A stretch of 64,000 nucleotides of DNA from Alistipes provencensis (GCF_900083545.1 NZ_LT559262.1:2964324-3028323); one strand, 5' to 3'; counted from the stretch's first letter, positions 21,837-30,246 are shown. Translations and numbers: made by a program. The notes: generated by a model from the letters alone, not told the origin.

Positions 21837-23168
21837 TTATTCCAGCATTTTAACGAGGTCAGTTTTCATCTGTTCGTCAATCTTCCTATACCTTGAAAAG
21901 GCTTTGCTTCCTTCTTTGTGTCCGGATAGTGCTCCGACTAAATTAGGGTCTTTCACTTGCTTATAAAGATTGCCGACGAAGGTTCTTCGGGCGAGGTGTG
22001 AAGAAGCTATCTCGTTTAATGGTTTCACTTCTTGCTCTCGGGTTGATGGATTGACTATCGTAACCTTGCGTGTTAGCCCGGCGGCTAAGAACATCCGTTT
22101 GATAGCTTGGTTGTATTTCTGCTCGGAGATGAACGGAAGCAGTCCCGGTCCTTGATGATCTGTGTAACGATTGAGTATTTGTTTTGCAATCATGTTAAGC
22201 GGTACTCGGACCGTGAGAGGCCGTCCCTCCTTCGTTTTTCGTGGAATATACTCAATAGCCCCTTCGATTACATTCTCGTTAGTCATTTTCAGAAGGTCCC
22301 CGACGCGGCATCCGATCTGACACTGGAATACGAAAATATCCCGTTGGATGGCAAGTTGCGGATGCCGGGATAGATTGGTGTGGTATAACTTGGTGTATTC
22401 GTCTCGGGATAGGTAATAAGGTGTCCCATATACGCACTCTTGTACCTTGAAAAGTTTGAATGGATTGTTCGAGGTCCGTTCCGCATCCACGGCCCAGCGA
22501 AAAAATGTCCTCAACTTGGTAAAAATGTCGTTGAGTGTGTTCTGCCCTCGTGGCTGAGGGGTTCGGCTCTCCGGAACGGCCTCGTATATGACTTTGAATC
22601 GTTCGTCTTGGCATAGCTGATGCTCTGACTTGAGGAACTGCTCAAGGTCTTGCAGGGTGTCTACTTTTACGTTATCCAGTGTTAGATGAAATCGTTCGCC
22701 GTGGATTTGCTGTGTGTATAATTCGTATCGTTGCAGAGCTCTCCGGACTACACGATAGTTCTTTTTTCGGACCTCTGATAGTTTGTGCTTTTCGAGAAAT
22801 TCATCGAAGGTTTCGAAAAACGTCTGTGAGGAACGTTCGTACTTCTCCGGATGGTGGAATTTGTCGATGATCTGTTCGATCCACGCTTTATTTACGGTTG
22901 CTTTATCCGCGAGTGTGAAGGCTTCGATGATCAGGTTTTTGAGTTCATCCAACTTCTTTTGGAGTATTACAAGGTCCTTCTGTTCTTGTCTGTCCAATCG
23001 TGGGATGATGGGCTCTTCCTTTGCGGAATCCCAGCGGTTAGGGGCGATGTATAGGCCGCTCTTAACTCTGAAAATAAAGTCTCGTCCGCCGACGAATCGG
23101 AATAACAGCGGAGATTTTCGGGTGATCTTGTCTTGTTTGGAAGATAACGTAATTGTGATCCGTGCCAT
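21837..23168 (-). CDS. Tyrosine recombinase (integrase) of element C
   Basis: 443 residues. Arm-binding domain (about 1-110), SAM-like domain (about 115-235), catalytic domain (about 245-440). The catalytic set is complete: Arg I in IGCRVGDLLKM, Lys in PRKTKEGRP, HLARRTF, SGHKEGSKAFSRYRKI with the nucleophile Tyr. It differs from the two tRNA-Gly integrases, which lack Arg I. It lies 210 bases from the right att repeat and has its own -7 box, with an inverted repeat just upstream that may be an operator. It should insert element C at tRNA-Leu(TAA). Confidence 0.93.
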   Translation of the reverse strand: MARITITLSSKQDKITRKSPLLFRFVGGRDFIFRVKSGLYIAPNRWDSAKEEPIIPRLDRQEQKDLVILQKKLDELKNLIIEAFTLADKATVNKAWIEQIIDKFHHPEKYERSSQTFFETFDEFLEKHKLSEVRKKNYRVVRRALQRYELYTQQIHGERFHLTLDNVKVDTLQDLEQFLKSEHQLCQDERFKVIYEAVPESRTPQPRGQNTLNDIFTKLRTFFRWAVDAERTSNNPFKLFKVQECVYGTPYYLSRDEYTKLYHTNLSRHPQLAIQRDIFVFQCQIGCRVGDLLKMTNENVIEGAIEYIPRKTKEGRPLTVRVPLNMIAKQILNRYTDHQGPGLLPFISEQKYNQAIKRMFLAAGLTRKVTIVNPSTREQEVKPLNEIASSHLARRTFVGNLYKQVKDPNLVGALSGHKEGSKAFSRYRKIDEQMKTDLVKMLE

Positions 23169-23190
23169 AAGCGATTGATTTAACTAATGG

Positions 23191-23198
23191 CAAAGTTA
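23191..23198 (-). promoter_or_regulatory. -7 box TAACTTTG (integrase)
   Basis: TAnnTTTG on the minus strand about 23 bases before the ATG. An inverted repeat GTTGACAA/TTGTCAAC (23207-23234) sits just upstream and could be a regulator site over the -33 region. Confidence 0.6.
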
Positions 23199-23376
23199 GT
23201 GAAATGGTTGACAAAAATGAATATTATTGTCAACATAATTTCAACTTAATACAATTTGAGGCAATATAATGCAATAACTTTCTTTGATTTAATATGTTGT
23301 AAATTAGGAAAATAAATTAATTTACCTATGAAAAAAGGATAGGTTCAGAATAGATACTTATTGCATATTTCAAACA

Positions 23377-23389
23377 CGGCTCCGGGTAC
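23377..23389. repeat. Right attachment repeat of element C
   Basis: CGGCTCCGGGTAC, identical to the tRNA-Leu 3' end at 15322-15334. Confidence 0.8.
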
Positions 23390-23391
23390 GG

Positions 23392-23432
23392 AAAACACCA
23401 CTTAATCAGTTGATTAAGTGGTGTTTTGCTTT
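23392..23432. terminator. Displaced native terminator of tRNA-Leu
   Basis: A 17-bp perfect stem (23392-23408 with 23411-23427) with T-rich flanks on both strands, starting 3 bases after the right att repeat. Before element C arrived it would have stood directly behind tRNA-Leu. It also serves the 23472 gene on the minus strand. Confidence 0.85.
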
Positions 23433-23471
23433 TGTTGGGGTGTAAATAGAACAACTACTGCAATGATTTTT

Positions 23472-24002
23472 TCATTTGTCGTTAAGTGTTTCCTTAATAT
23501 CCTTTATATTAAGTGAAATATTACAAAATACGCGTAATAAAGCCCAAATAACCAATGTAGATACAAGAATGGCGATTGCGCTTAATATGGCTGTAAATCC
23601 CGTTATCGTATCGTAATCACTTATCAACATTATTCCGAATATGAGGACAGTAACGGTAATAATAACCCCGCAAACCATAACGAGTGTTGCAATAGTTCTC
23701 AACGCAGATTCTGACGCATTGGATTGAGTAGATGTTTCGTACTGAATCTTAACTCCTTTATGTTTGGGTGCTTCGTTTGATACACTCGTTTCATTTTTTA
23801 TGATTTCTTTCAGGATTTCCAAAATTTGTTCGTTGGGTAATTCTTTAGAATCCCCATTATTAACTACTCTTTTTCTAATCTCTAGCCAAGCCTGTTCTAC
23901 GGCTTCTTCTTGATAATCACCTTTGGGCGAGGATACAATTTCTACGAGTTTTTCGTTTGTGTTCTTCGCAATTACATCTTCAAATTTGTTTTTCATCTTC
24001 AT
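23472..24002 (-). CDS. Two-helix membrane protein related to 17783-18100
   Basis: 176 residues. A cytoplasmic acidic N-terminal part (about 1-95) has a coiled, charged helix (QILEILKEIIKNE), followed by two membrane helices (about 101-123 and 133-156) and the tail LLRVFCNISLNIKDIKETL. The helices and tail match the C-terminal half of the zinc-ribbon protein in element C. The N-terminus differs: no CxxC, instead a globular region with AVEQAWLEIRKRVV. It lies 150 bases downstream of structured RNA copy 2. Outside element C but also AT-rich, so likely acquired. Function unknown. Confidence 0.68.
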   Translation of the reverse strand: MKMKNKFEDVIAKNTNEKLVEIVSSPKGDYQEEAVEQAWLEIRKRVVNNGDSKELPNEQILEILKEIIKNETSVSNEAPKHKGVKIQYETSTQSNASESALRTIATLVMVCGVIITVTVLIFGIMLISDYDTITGFTAILSAIAILVSTLVIWALLRVFCNISLNIKDIKETLNDK

Positions 24003-24155
24003 TTTGTTTTAGTTTCACTTTTCAATGACCAAGTTTGGGGCGCAGATAATATTGTGTTTTTATAAAAGTGTTCAACGTATGTAGTGTAATCCGATGCGTT
24101 GATAGCATTACGTTTTAATGTACGTTTCCGGGGTGACTAAAGCCTATAAAACGCA

Positions 24156-24466
24156 AAACGGCGAGCTGTTTTCAGCATCGCCATTCATTAGTTACGTTTA
24201 CGAAAACGTGGACTAAACTATTATCTGCTTCCCTCGGTCTTGGCCAACCTCGCACAACAAATAAATAAGTAAAGCCCACGCAAACGTGGGCATTAACGTA
24301 ATTTTCATTGTGCTTCAAATAAACGGCCAAGTTTAGGGAAGCGAAAAAAAGCTAATGCTTAATATCGTTATTTTTTATTTACGTTTCTGTTTTGTCAAAA
24401 ATTGGTGTTAGTTAAAACGGTTTTGTTTTATCATAAATTTATCTCAAAAGACTAATTTAGGCTTAT
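24156..24466 (-). ncRNA. Structured RNA, copy 2
   Basis: Same architecture as copy 1 with compensatory changes. GCTTCCCT/AGGGAAGC (24335-24342 with 24227-24234), TTGGCC/GGCCAA (24325-24330 with 24240-24245), GCACAA/TTGTGC (24308-24313 with 24252-24257), and the apical GCCCACG/CGTGGGC (24285-24291 with 24274-24280), which is conserved. TTTAGTCCACG follows, then the GGCGA-CTG-CAG-TCGCC hairpin and a T-rich stretch (24156-24182). Conserved unpaired words are TTTACT beside the apical stem, AAGC-A near the 5' end and TAGTCCACGTTTTC. The likely transcript starts near 24467. Confidence 0.82.
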
Positions 24467-24473
24467 AATGAGA

Positions 24474-24481
24474 CAAAGTTA
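24474..24481 (-). promoter_or_regulatory. -7 box TAACTTTG of structured RNA copy 2
   Basis: TAnnTTTG match on the minus strand about 110 bases above the conserved part. Supports an independent transcript. Confidence 0.5.
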
Positions 24482-24612
24482 TAAAACTTTTAGCGAAAAA
24501 CAAGGTCTGTCAATTCCCAATTGTTGAGCTGAAAATCGTGCGGGATAATCGGCAATGTCAAATCCTGCTTATCGGTCCTGTTCGGCGGCTTGTTGCGCAG
24601 GGGGCGATCATT

Positions 24613-25188
24613 TTACTGTCGAACATGGATGCCTCGGATCGGTTTGGCCGGGACTCCGCCGACGATGGTGTCGGCCGGGACATCGCGCGTTACCACCGCC
24701 CCTGCTGCAACGACGGCATTGTCACCGATGGTTACTCCTTGGAGGATCGTGGCGTTCGACCCGACCCAGACATTCCGGCCGAGTGTGATCGGCGCCGGGT
24801 GGGTCGTCTTGCGGTCTTCGGGCGCAAGGCCGTGGTTGAGCGTGGCGAAGACGACGTTGTGCCCGATCTGGCAGTCGTCGCCGATGGTTATGCCACCGTG
24901 GTCCTGAAAATGGCAGCAGGCGTTGATGAATACCCTGCTGCCGATATGGATGTTTTTGCCGAAATCGGTGTAGAACGGCGGGAAGACGCGCAGCGAGGGA
25001 GCGACCTCGCGGCCGAACAGCCGGGAGAGCAGGGCCCGCACCTCGCCGGGCGTGTGGTAAGCGCCGTTCAGCTCGAACGTGACACGCCGGGCCTCGTCGC
25101 TCATTTCGTTCATGAACCGGTGGATATCGGGCGTGTCGAGCGGGCCGCGCGTCTTCACATATTCCAGAAATTCGGGGAGTGTCATCAT
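24613..25188 (-). CDS. Hexapeptide-repeat O-acetyltransferase (LacA/Maa type)
   Basis: 191 residues with a left-handed beta-helix of hexapeptide repeats (IGSRVFINACCHFQDHGG, ITIGDDCQIGHNV, LGRNVWVGSNATILQGVTIGDNAVVAAGAVVTRDVP) and the short N-terminal helical domain of the maltose/galactoside acetyltransferase family. The catalytic His lies in NHGL (about 118). It transfers acetyl from acetyl-CoA to a sugar or small hydroxylated acceptor in the cytoplasm. It is 5 bases downstream of the hydrolase gene, so in the same operon. Confidence 0.88.
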   Translation of the reverse strand: MMTLPEFLEYVKTRGPLDTPDIHRFMNEMSDEARRVTFELNGAYHTPGEVRALLSRLFGREVAPSLRVFPPFYTDFGKNIHIGSRVFINACCHFQDHGGITIGDDCQIGHNVVFATLNHGLAPEDRKTTHPAPITLGRNVWVGSNATILQGVTIGDNAVVAAGAVVTRDVPADTIVGGVPAKPIRGIHVRQ

Positions 25189-25193
25189 GTTTC

Positions 25194-26252
25194 TTATTTC
25201 AGATACTCCCGGAAGAAGCGTTCGATCTTGTCGAACGGGATCAACGTCAGGTTGTCGTACAGGTCCACATGGCTGGCGCCGGGGATAATCAGCAGCTCCT
25301 TGTTGTCGCCTTTCAGTTTCCGGAAGGCATCTTCGCTGAAATAGCGCGAATGGGCCTTCTCGCCGTGGATCACCAGCACAGCACTGCGAATTTCGTCGCT
25401 GTAGGTCAGGATGGGCGTGTTGATGTACGACAGGTCCGAGGTTTTGTTCCAGCCGTTGTTCGAATTGAGCGAACGGGGATGATAGCCGCGCGGGGTCTTG
25501 TAGTAGGCGTGGTAATCCTTCACGAACTGCGGGGCGTCGTCGGGCAGCGGGTCTACTACCCCGCCGGCAAGCGCATAAGTGCCGTTTTTCGCATCTTCCG
25601 TGCGCTGGGCGTTGAGCTGCCGGCGGAGTTCATAACGCGCGTCGGCATCCATCGAATCGAAGTAGCCGTTGGCCTTGACGCGGTGCATATCGTACATCGT
25701 CGCCGTTACCGTCGCCTTGATGCGGGTGTCGATGGCTGCGGCGTTGAGCGCCAAGCCTCCCCATCCGCAGATGCCGAGGATGCCGATGCGCTCGGGGTCC
25801 ACGTTGTCGCGCGTCGAGAGGAAATCGACGGCGGCGCTGAAATCCTCGGTGTTGATGTCGGGCGAAGCGACGTAACGGGGTTCGCCGCCGCTCTCGCCGG
25901 TGTAGGAGGGGTCGAAGGCGATGGCGAGGAAACCCCGTTCGGCCAACGTCTGGGCGTAGAGGCCCGACGCCTGCTCCTTCACGGCGCCGAACGGGCCGCT
26001 GACGGCGACGGCAGGCAGTTTCCCGGCGGCATCTTTGGGCGTGTAGAGGTCGGCTGCGAGCGTAATGCCGTAGCGGTTGCGGAAAGTCACTTTCGTGTGG
26101 TTCACTCGGTCGCTTTGCGGGAACACCTTGTCCCACTCCCGGGTCAGATTCGGATTTTCTTTCATGGTCGTATCGGAATGATTGTTGTGTCCAAAGCCGG
26201 AAAGCAGGCATGCCGCAATCAGGGCCGCTGCCAAGATCAGGATTCGTCTCAT
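25194..26252 (-). CDS. Alpha/beta-hydrolase lipoprotein
   Basis: 352 residues from ATG 26250-26252; an upstream in-frame ATG at 26297 would precede the signal peptide and is unlikely. Signal peptide with lipobox IAAC. The alpha/beta-hydrolase fold shows the nucleophile region GILGICGWGGLA, where the elbow carries Cys (GICGWGG) instead of the usual Ser, as in dienelactone-hydrolase-like enzymes. The catalytic His is near GASHVDLYD at the C-terminus, and an Asp/Glu is likely near VIHGEKAHS. Substrate not predictable. Probably periplasmic or outer-membrane anchored. Confidence 0.8.
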   Translation of the reverse strand: MRRILILAAALIAACLLSGFGHNNHSDTTMKENPNLTREWDKVFPQSDRVNHTKVTFRNRYGITLAADLYTPKDAAGKLPAVAVSGPFGAVKEQASGLYAQTLAERGFLAIAFDPSYTGESGGEPRYVASPDINTEDFSAAVDFLSTRDNVDPERIGILGICGWGGLALNAAAIDTRIKATVTATMYDMHRVKANGYFDSMDADARYELRRQLNAQRTEDAKNGTYALAGGVVDPLPDDAPQFVKDYHAYYKTPRGYHPRSLNSNNGWNKTSDLSYINTPILTYSDEIRSAVLVIHGEKAHSRYFSEDAFRKLKGDNKELLIIPGASHVDLYDNLTLIPFDKIERFFREYLK

Positions 26253-26414
26253 ATTGCATTCGTATTGGTTTACGATGCAAAAGTAGGGAACAATCACCGT
26301 CCGGACTTTACCAATATCATGGATATGCCTACCAAGATTACTGATTCCGGCTGAAAAAGCGGGCGGGATGCCGTCGATTCGACTGTATTCCGTCTGTAAC
26401 GGCTTGCGCCGTAT

Positions 26415-28496
26415 TTATTTCCGCCTGCCCCACTTGGGTTTGATGCCGATGAAGAACTCGACGTTCATGCGCGGCATGGGGCGCGCGAGTATCGAGAGGT
26501 ACTCCTCATTGAAGAGGTTGTTGACGGTTCCTTTGAGCGAGAGGTCGGCCCAGCGGAATGCGAATCCCTTTTCGAGCGAGAGGTTGCTCATCAGGTAGGG
26601 AGTCAGGGAGCCCGTGAGGGTAATGTCGTTGCTCGACATGGTGTAGCGCTGGCTGTAATAGCAGAACTGGTACAGCAGCCCCCAGCTTTTGTAGGTCAGC
26701 CGTCCGGTCGCCGTGGCCGAGAATTCCGGTTCGTAGGGCAGTTGCTTGCCGACGGACTGGTCGGCCGGGGACATCGGTTCGCCCTCGTTGATCGACGGCG
26801 CCCATGAAAAAGTGCCGTTCAGACCCAGTTTCAGCTCCTTTGCCAGCACTACGGCGAGGTCGGCCTGCGCCTCCACGCCGTAGGCATGGACCTTTTTGAT
26901 GTTTACGGGCGAGAAGAATCCCTTGGCCGTCGGCAGCCACAGAATCCAGTCGTCGATATGCTGGTCGTACCACGACGCCGAGCCCGACAGCGTATAGATT
27001 CCCTCTTTCCCCACGGCGAACGACAGCCCGGCTTCGTACTGGAATCCGCTCTCGTTCTTCAGGTCGGTATTTCCGCCCGGCAGGAAATAGAGGTCGTTGA
27101 GCGTCGGGAAACGGTAGTTGCGCGACACGGAGGCTTTGGCCACGATGTTGCCGCGCTTCGACAGCAGGTAATCGGCGAGGAATGCCGGGACCGTGGCCCA
27201 CTTGGTTCCGTACATTTGTTCCCGCACGACGACCGACATGCCGATCCGCTCCGTGGGCCGCCACTTGGCCGACACCGAGCCGTCGAGTTCGATGCGGCCT
27301 TTGTCATAGCCGACGATGCCTTTGCCGCCCTGCTGGAGGATGATGTTCTTATCCACGCTCTTCACGAAATGCTGGTGCGCCGAGAAGCTGGCCGAGAAAA
27401 ACCATTTTTCGCCGACGGAATATTCTCCGTCCACCTGCCCGTAGAATGTGTCGATCTTGCTCCGTGAACGGGTCATGGTGTTCATTATGCCGTTGCCGGG
27501 GTCCCGGCGATAGTCGTAGGCCATCCATGTATGGATATACCCCGCTTTCGCCGCGACTTTCCAGTCGTTCCGGTAGTGGTCCCACGAGAGGACGCTGCGC
27601 AGGGTGTGTTCGCGCTGGCGGTTCTCGACCTGCGTGTCGTCGGCATAGTCGGTCGTCAGCAGGGCCAGCTCCCGGTTGGAATTGATATACCAAGCGTTCA
27701 GTCCGAAGCGGTCGCCGCGCCCGGTGTTGTAGTAGACCTCCTGCAAGACATGCACGTCGTCGAAAGCGCCGCTCTTGTTGCGCTCGGTGGGATAATACGA
27801 CCCGATGATGTTCATGTCGTCGTCGTAGATGTTTATCTTCTTGTCCCGGTTGCGGTACTTGTAGTCGTTGGCCGAAGATTGGTAGACGGCGCGTGTCGAT
27901 ACCTGCCAGTGCTCGTCGCCCCATGTCAGGCGCAGGAATTCGTCGAAAGTCCTGTACATGCCGATCCCTTGGATGTATTGCAGCCCGAATCCGTCGGCTG
28001 CGGCCGGTGCGGTCGAGAGCTTCACCAGTCCGCCCAGTCCGCCGCCCGTCTCATTCACCGACGAGGTGCCGTGCAGCAGCGAAGCGTCGTCGATGAAATA
28101 GGACGGGATCATCGAGAAGTCGGTCATGCCCAGCATCGGGTTGTTGATGCGCATGCCGTTCCACGTCACCTGCGTATGCGAGGGGCCCGTGCCGCGGAAC
28201 GACACGGTCGAAAGCGTTGCGCGGCCGTACTGCTTGACGAAGATCGACGAGTTGAACGTCAGCACGTCGGCGATCGACAGGGCGATGTTCTCTTTGAGGA
28301 CGACCGAGTCGAATTTCGTCTCCTGCATGCCGATACTTTTCATCGGCCGCCGGCCCCAGACCGGGACTTCGCGGATAGCCACGACGCCCTTTTCGCGCCA
28401 CGATGCCGCTCCGGTCTCCTTGGCGGATTGGTCTGACTGCGCCCGCAGCAGTGCCGGAAGCAACAGGAATGCGAACAATATGACTTTGTTTTTCAT
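26415..28496 (-). CDS. TonB-dependent outer-membrane receptor, BtuB-like
   Basis: 693 residues with a signal peptide (cut near LRAQ), no carboxypeptidase-like N-terminal domain, a plug (about 55-190: TLSTVSFRGTGPSHTQVTWNGMRINNP) and a 22-strand barrel ending in FIGIKPKW. Size and the plug/barrel layout fit BtuB-type rather than SusC-type receptors. It lies 9 bases after a BtuG-like lipoprotein gene, the known partner of BtuB in Bacteroidetes, so corrinoid import is the best guess. Energy comes from TonB-ExbBD, not in this window. Confidence 0.8.
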   Translation of the reverse strand: MKNKVILFAFLLLPALLRAQSDQSAKETGAASWREKGVVAIREVPVWGRRPMKSIGMQETKFDSVVLKENIALSIADVLTFNSSIFVKQYGRATLSTVSFRGTGPSHTQVTWNGMRINNPMLGMTDFSMIPSYFIDDASLLHGTSSVNETGGGLGGLVKLSTAPAAADGFGLQYIQGIGMYRTFDEFLRLTWGDEHWQVSTRAVYQSSANDYKYRNRDKKINIYDDDMNIIGSYYPTERNKSGAFDDVHVLQEVYYNTGRGDRFGLNAWYINSNRELALLTTDYADDTQVENRQREHTLRSVLSWDHYRNDWKVAAKAGYIHTWMAYDYRRDPGNGIMNTMTRSRSKIDTFYGQVDGEYSVGEKWFFSASFSAHQHFVKSVDKNIILQQGGKGIVGYDKGRIELDGSVSAKWRPTERIGMSVVVREQMYGTKWATVPAFLADYLLSKRGNIVAKASVSRNYRFPTLNDLYFLPGGNTDLKNESGFQYEAGLSFAVGKEGIYTLSGSASWYDQHIDDWILWLPTAKGFFSPVNIKKVHAYGVEAQADLAVVLAKELKLGLNGTFSWAPSINEGEPMSPADQSVGKQLPYEPEFSATATGRLTYKSWGLLYQFCYYSQRYTMSSNDITLTGSLTPYLMSNLSLEKGFAFRWADLSLKGTVNNLFNEEYLSILARPMPRMNVEFFIGIKPKWGRRK

Positions 28497-28505
28497 CTCG
28501 TTCCG

Positions 28506-29573
28506 TTATTTCCAGCAGAATGCGCCGGGCGTGACGCCCACATAAAATTCATCGACCGGTTCGCCGTTGGCCCTATAGCGGTAGATGATCCCCTGCTGCT
28601 GGTAGTCGATGGCGTCCGCGACGTAGACATCCCCGTTGCGGGGATTGACCGTCAGTCCGTAGTATTTCGTGTTGCGGTATTTCAGGAACGGGCGCGCCGG
28701 AATGCGGTCGGCATCGACATCCATCGCCCAGATGTCGTCGTTGATCCAGAAAAGTTTGTCGCCCGTACCGTTGATCTGCACCTCCGAAGGGCTGTCGCCC
28801 AGCTTGAATTTGAACTGCTTTTCGATCTCGAACTTCGCCGCGTCGATGCAGTAGAGCGACGGGGCTTCGTAACCGTAGGGACTCCCCTCGTAGCCGCCGT
28901 CGGTGATGGTCCACAACTTGTAGTTCTTATCCATCACCAGCGACGTGGGCTGGATACCCACGACCAGTTCATCGACCACCCGGTCGGTTTCGGTGTCGAT
29001 TTTCAGGATGCGGTTCTGGTACGACCAGCAGTTCACGAAGACGTATTTGCCATACTGCACCATCTGCTCCGTGGAGCCCGATTCCATCGTCATGTTCGGA
29101 CACTCGATGTAGCCCGTTATTTCGTACCGCTTGGGGTTGACGATGAAGATACGGTTGTCCCAGATCTGCGTGACATAAGCCTTCTCGTCCGAAACGAAAT
29201 GGATGTAGCGCGGAGAGGAGAGGTTGGTGATGCGTCCCACCTCCCTGAACGTGTTGATGTCGATGGCGAAGATGACGTGCGAATTGTTCACCACGATCCA
29301 GCCCACGCCGTCGCGGATGGTCATCGACTGCGCCACGTCGCCCAGCTTCATGGCGTTGGCCCGGTAGAAAACCTCGTTTTCCACCTGCTTCGTTTCGGGG
29401 TCGTAGTACGACAGCGTCGCATTTCCGTACTGGAACATGCCCTCGTTGGTGATGAACAACCCCGTGCCCGATGCCGAGAACTCCTCCGTCTTGCCGTAGT
29501 CCCACTTCATGCAGCCCCCGAGAGCGGTCAGGCAGAGGGCTGCGGGGAGTATATAGCGTAAAATCCGTTTCAT
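28506..29573 (-). CDS. BtuG-like surface beta-propeller lipoprotein (DUF5074-type)
   Basis: 355 residues. Signal peptide with lipobox LGGC; the mature part is a YncE-like propeller with repeats such as SGTGLFITNEGMFQYGNATLSYYD, INTFREVGRITNLSSPRYIHFV, RILKIDTETDRVVDELVVGIQPTSLVMD and YGLTVNPRNGDVYVADA. In Bacteroides, BtuG proteins of this kind bind cobalamin at the cell surface and hand it to BtuB. Here it directly precedes a BtuB-like receptor. The -7 box ends only 5 bases before its ATG, so it may also be made from a leaderless transcript. Confidence 0.75.
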   Translation of the reverse strand: MKRILRYILPAALCLTALGGCMKWDYGKTEEFSASGTGLFITNEGMFQYGNATLSYYDPETKQVENEVFYRANAMKLGDVAQSMTIRDGVGWIVVNNSHVIFAIDINTFREVGRITNLSSPRYIHFVSDEKAYVTQIWDNRIFIVNPKRYEITGYIECPNMTMESGSTEQMVQYGKYVFVNCWSYQNRILKIDTETDRVVDELVVGIQPTSLVMDKNYKLWTITDGGYEGSPYGYEAPSLYCIDAAKFEIEKQFKFKLGDSPSEVQINGTGDKLFWINDDIWAMDVDADRIPARPFLKYRNTKYYGLTVNPRNGDVYVADAIDYQQQGIIYRYRANGEPVDEFYVGVTPGAFCWK

Positions 29574-29578
29574 GGATG

Positions 29579-29586
29579 CAAAGATA
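29579..29586 (-). promoter_or_regulatory. -7 box TATCTTTG (BtuG-like gene)
   Basis: TAnnTTTG match ending 5 bases before ATG 29571-29573, in the 14-base gap after the DUF2284 gene. Confidence 0.5.
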
Positions 29587-29587
29587 G

Positions 29588-30160
29588 CTATTCGTTCCAT
29601 ATAACGTTTTCCGCATTGTGGAAAAAGCCGCAGACAAGGGTCAGGTACTCGGGGATATGGCCGTCGCGGCTCCACTTCAGGTCGATGCCGAACAGTTCGG
29701 AGGTCGTGCGGCCGATGTCGAACCCGCACGCTTCGAGCGAGGGTCGGACCTTGTCGGGGTGACGGCAGGGCTTTCCCGAGGGGCGCGTGCAACTCCCTTC
29801 GGGGCAGTAGAGACATGTCCCGACGTAGGCGAACGAGCGGCCGCCGTAGAGACGTTCCATTTCGAGCAGGCGCTCTTCGAGCCGCAGCCGCTCGGGGTGG
29901 ATCAGCCGCTTCGACTCCGAAAGGGGAATGTCGCGCTCTTCGGGAACGATCTTTGTAGCGACGAGCAGTGCCGAGGCGTATCCCGAGAGGTACTCCCCCA
30001 CGTCGAACCCGAACGGCGGGCATCCCCAGCTGTTCCCGTAATTGGGGCAGGCGCGGCAGTAGCCGCCGATTCGCCCGGCGTCGCGGAACCGGGCGATGTA
30101 TTCGGCAGCCGGGAGTTCGGCGGTAAAGTCCCGGGCGGTGTATCGGAGTGAAAATTCCAT
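29588..30160 (-). CDS. DUF2284 metal-binding protein
   Basis: 190 residues from ATG 30158-30160; a longer frame upstream overlaps the promoter. Cys-rich: CRACPNYGNSWGCPPFGFD (about 36-54) and CLYCPEGSCTRPSGKPCRHP (about 118-137) are the DUF2284 signature and probably bind a metal or Fe-S cluster. Cytoplasmic. It is the first gene of a unit with the BtuG-like and BtuB-like genes, so a role in corrinoid or metal handling is inferred. The -7 box TATTTTTG (30165-30172) ends 5 bases before the ATG. Confidence 0.85.
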   Translation of the reverse strand: MEFSLRYTARDFTAELPAAEYIARFRDAGRIGGYCRACPNYGNSWGCPPFGFDVGEYLSGYASALLVATKIVPEERDIPLSESKRLIHPERLRLEERLLEMERLYGGRSFAYVGTCLYCPEGSCTRPSGKPCRHPDKVRPSLEACGFDIGRTTSELFGIDLKWSRDGHIPEYLTLVCGFFHNAENVIWNE

Positions 30161-30164
30161 GCGG

Positions 30165-30172
30165 CAAAAATA
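30165..30172 (-). promoter_or_regulatory. -7 box TATTTTTG (DUF2284 gene)
   Basis: TAnnTTTG match on the minus strand directly before the start codon, another apparently leaderless arrangement. No cobalamin riboswitch is visible upstream. Confidence 0.5.
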
Positions 30173-30246
30173 GTCGTTTAATCGCTCTGTGACCCCGTTT
30201 TCGGAAAATAATGCGGATTTCCGGACAGTTTTTCGGAATAAACCGC

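Larger units (their letters stand above)
15334..23389. mobile_element. Element C: satellite-like integrative element at tRNA-Leu(TAA)
   Basis: About 8.06 kb between 13-bp direct repeats of the tRNA 3' end, with the integrase at the far end. Gene order from the integrase inward: int, small HTH (excisionase/AlpA-like), DUF3987 ATPase, BT4734/PriCT-type primase-like protein, terminase-small-subunit-like protein, structured RNA, then cargo (zinc-ribbon membrane protein, lipoprotein, outer-membrane protein, propeller lipoprotein). No capsid, tail, portal, relaxase or conjugation genes. This layout resembles phage-inducible chromosomal islands; that comparison is inference. A perfect 17-bp terminator just outside the right repeat is probably the tRNA's original terminator. 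Confidence 0.8.
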
